Made by a program: the position numbers and the translations under genes
Notes under the pieces: model-generated
The model's database searches: none
The model's input: the letters and a program-made list of their open reading frames with translations, nothing else
Told to the model about the DNA's origin: nothing
Shown here: one piece after another, positions 5,904 through 5,973 of the stretch
Numbering within the stretch: position 1 is the first letter of the stretch
How the letters are laid out: each line of letters opens with the position of its first letter
DNA from: an uncultured Clostridiaceae bacterium
GTDB taxonomy: Bacteria; Bacillota; Clostridia; Lachnospirales; Lachnospiraceae
Direction of reading: 5' to 3'
Assembly: GCA_949948825.1 (NCBI GenBank)
Contig: CATLIJ010000167.1
Location: 1-5,973, forward strand
Length of the DNA stretch: 5,973 nucleotides

Positions 5904-5930
5904 AATATACCACTTTTCTGTTTTTGTCTG
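5904..5930 (-). promoter_or_regulatory. Extended -10 promoter of the rubrerythrin gene
   Basis: The minus strand reads TGGTATATT (5912-5904): a TGn extension plus TATATT, five of six matches to TATAAT. CAGACA (5930-5925), a four-of-six match to TTGACA, lies 15 nt upstream of the -10, which is short but acceptable with an extended -10. Transcription would start near 5897, giving a leader of about 64 nt. The 43 bases beyond it to the window end (5931-5973) show no supportable gene; two minus-strand frames end there in stops, so the 3' tail of another gene cannot be excluded. Confidence 0.55.
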
Positions 5931-5973
5931 CCTGTTGCCTCATTTACTTCTGACACTTGAATACGTTATCTGC

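Overview
The window looks like chromosomal DNA of a strictly anaerobic Gram-positive bacterium of the class Clostridia, probably near the Lachnospiraceae. This rests on the protein sequences (a clostridial-type PcrA, a diiron-rubredoxin rubrerythrin, a RumA-type methyltransferase with an iron-sulfur cysteine set), moderate G+C, strong AGGAG-type ribosome binding sites and extended -10 promoters. The genus cannot be fixed from the sequence alone. All six genes are on the minus strand, so transcription runs from high to low coordinates.

In transcription order: 5973-5834 is a leader with an extended -10 promoter. 5833-5240 encodes rubrerythrin. 5239-5146 is a 94-bp gap filled largely by a near-perfect 23-bp inverted repeat without a U-tract. 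5145-4477 encodes a HAD phosphatase or phosphomutase. 4476-3565 encodes an N-terminally anchored calcineurin-like phosphoesterase that begins at the base after the HAD stop codon. 3578-1185 encodes the DNA helicase PcrA, whose start overlaps the phosphoesterase end by 14 bp. 1184-1074 is a spacer with an extended -10 promoter. 1073-759 encodes a 104-residue single-pass membrane protein with a Phe/Asp-rich tail, closed by a good intrinsic terminator at 709-742. 658-1 is the 5' part of an RlmD/RumA-type 23S rRNA uracil-5-methyltransferase that runs off the window.

HAD, phosphoesterase and pcrA are packed tightly enough to be one translationally coupled operon, and no convincing promoter separates them from rubrerythrin. 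All four may therefore share a transcript, with the palindrome between the first and second genes. The functional link is loose: peroxide defence, phosphate-ester hydrolysis and DNA repair or transcription-conflict resolution. The small acidic membrane protein is a separate unit with its own promoter and terminator.

No mobile element, CRISPR array, tRNA or rRNA gene was seen. Most of the window is ordinary core-genome content. The points most worth a second look are the large palindrome, the acidic membrane protein and a lineage-looking insertion in PcrA.
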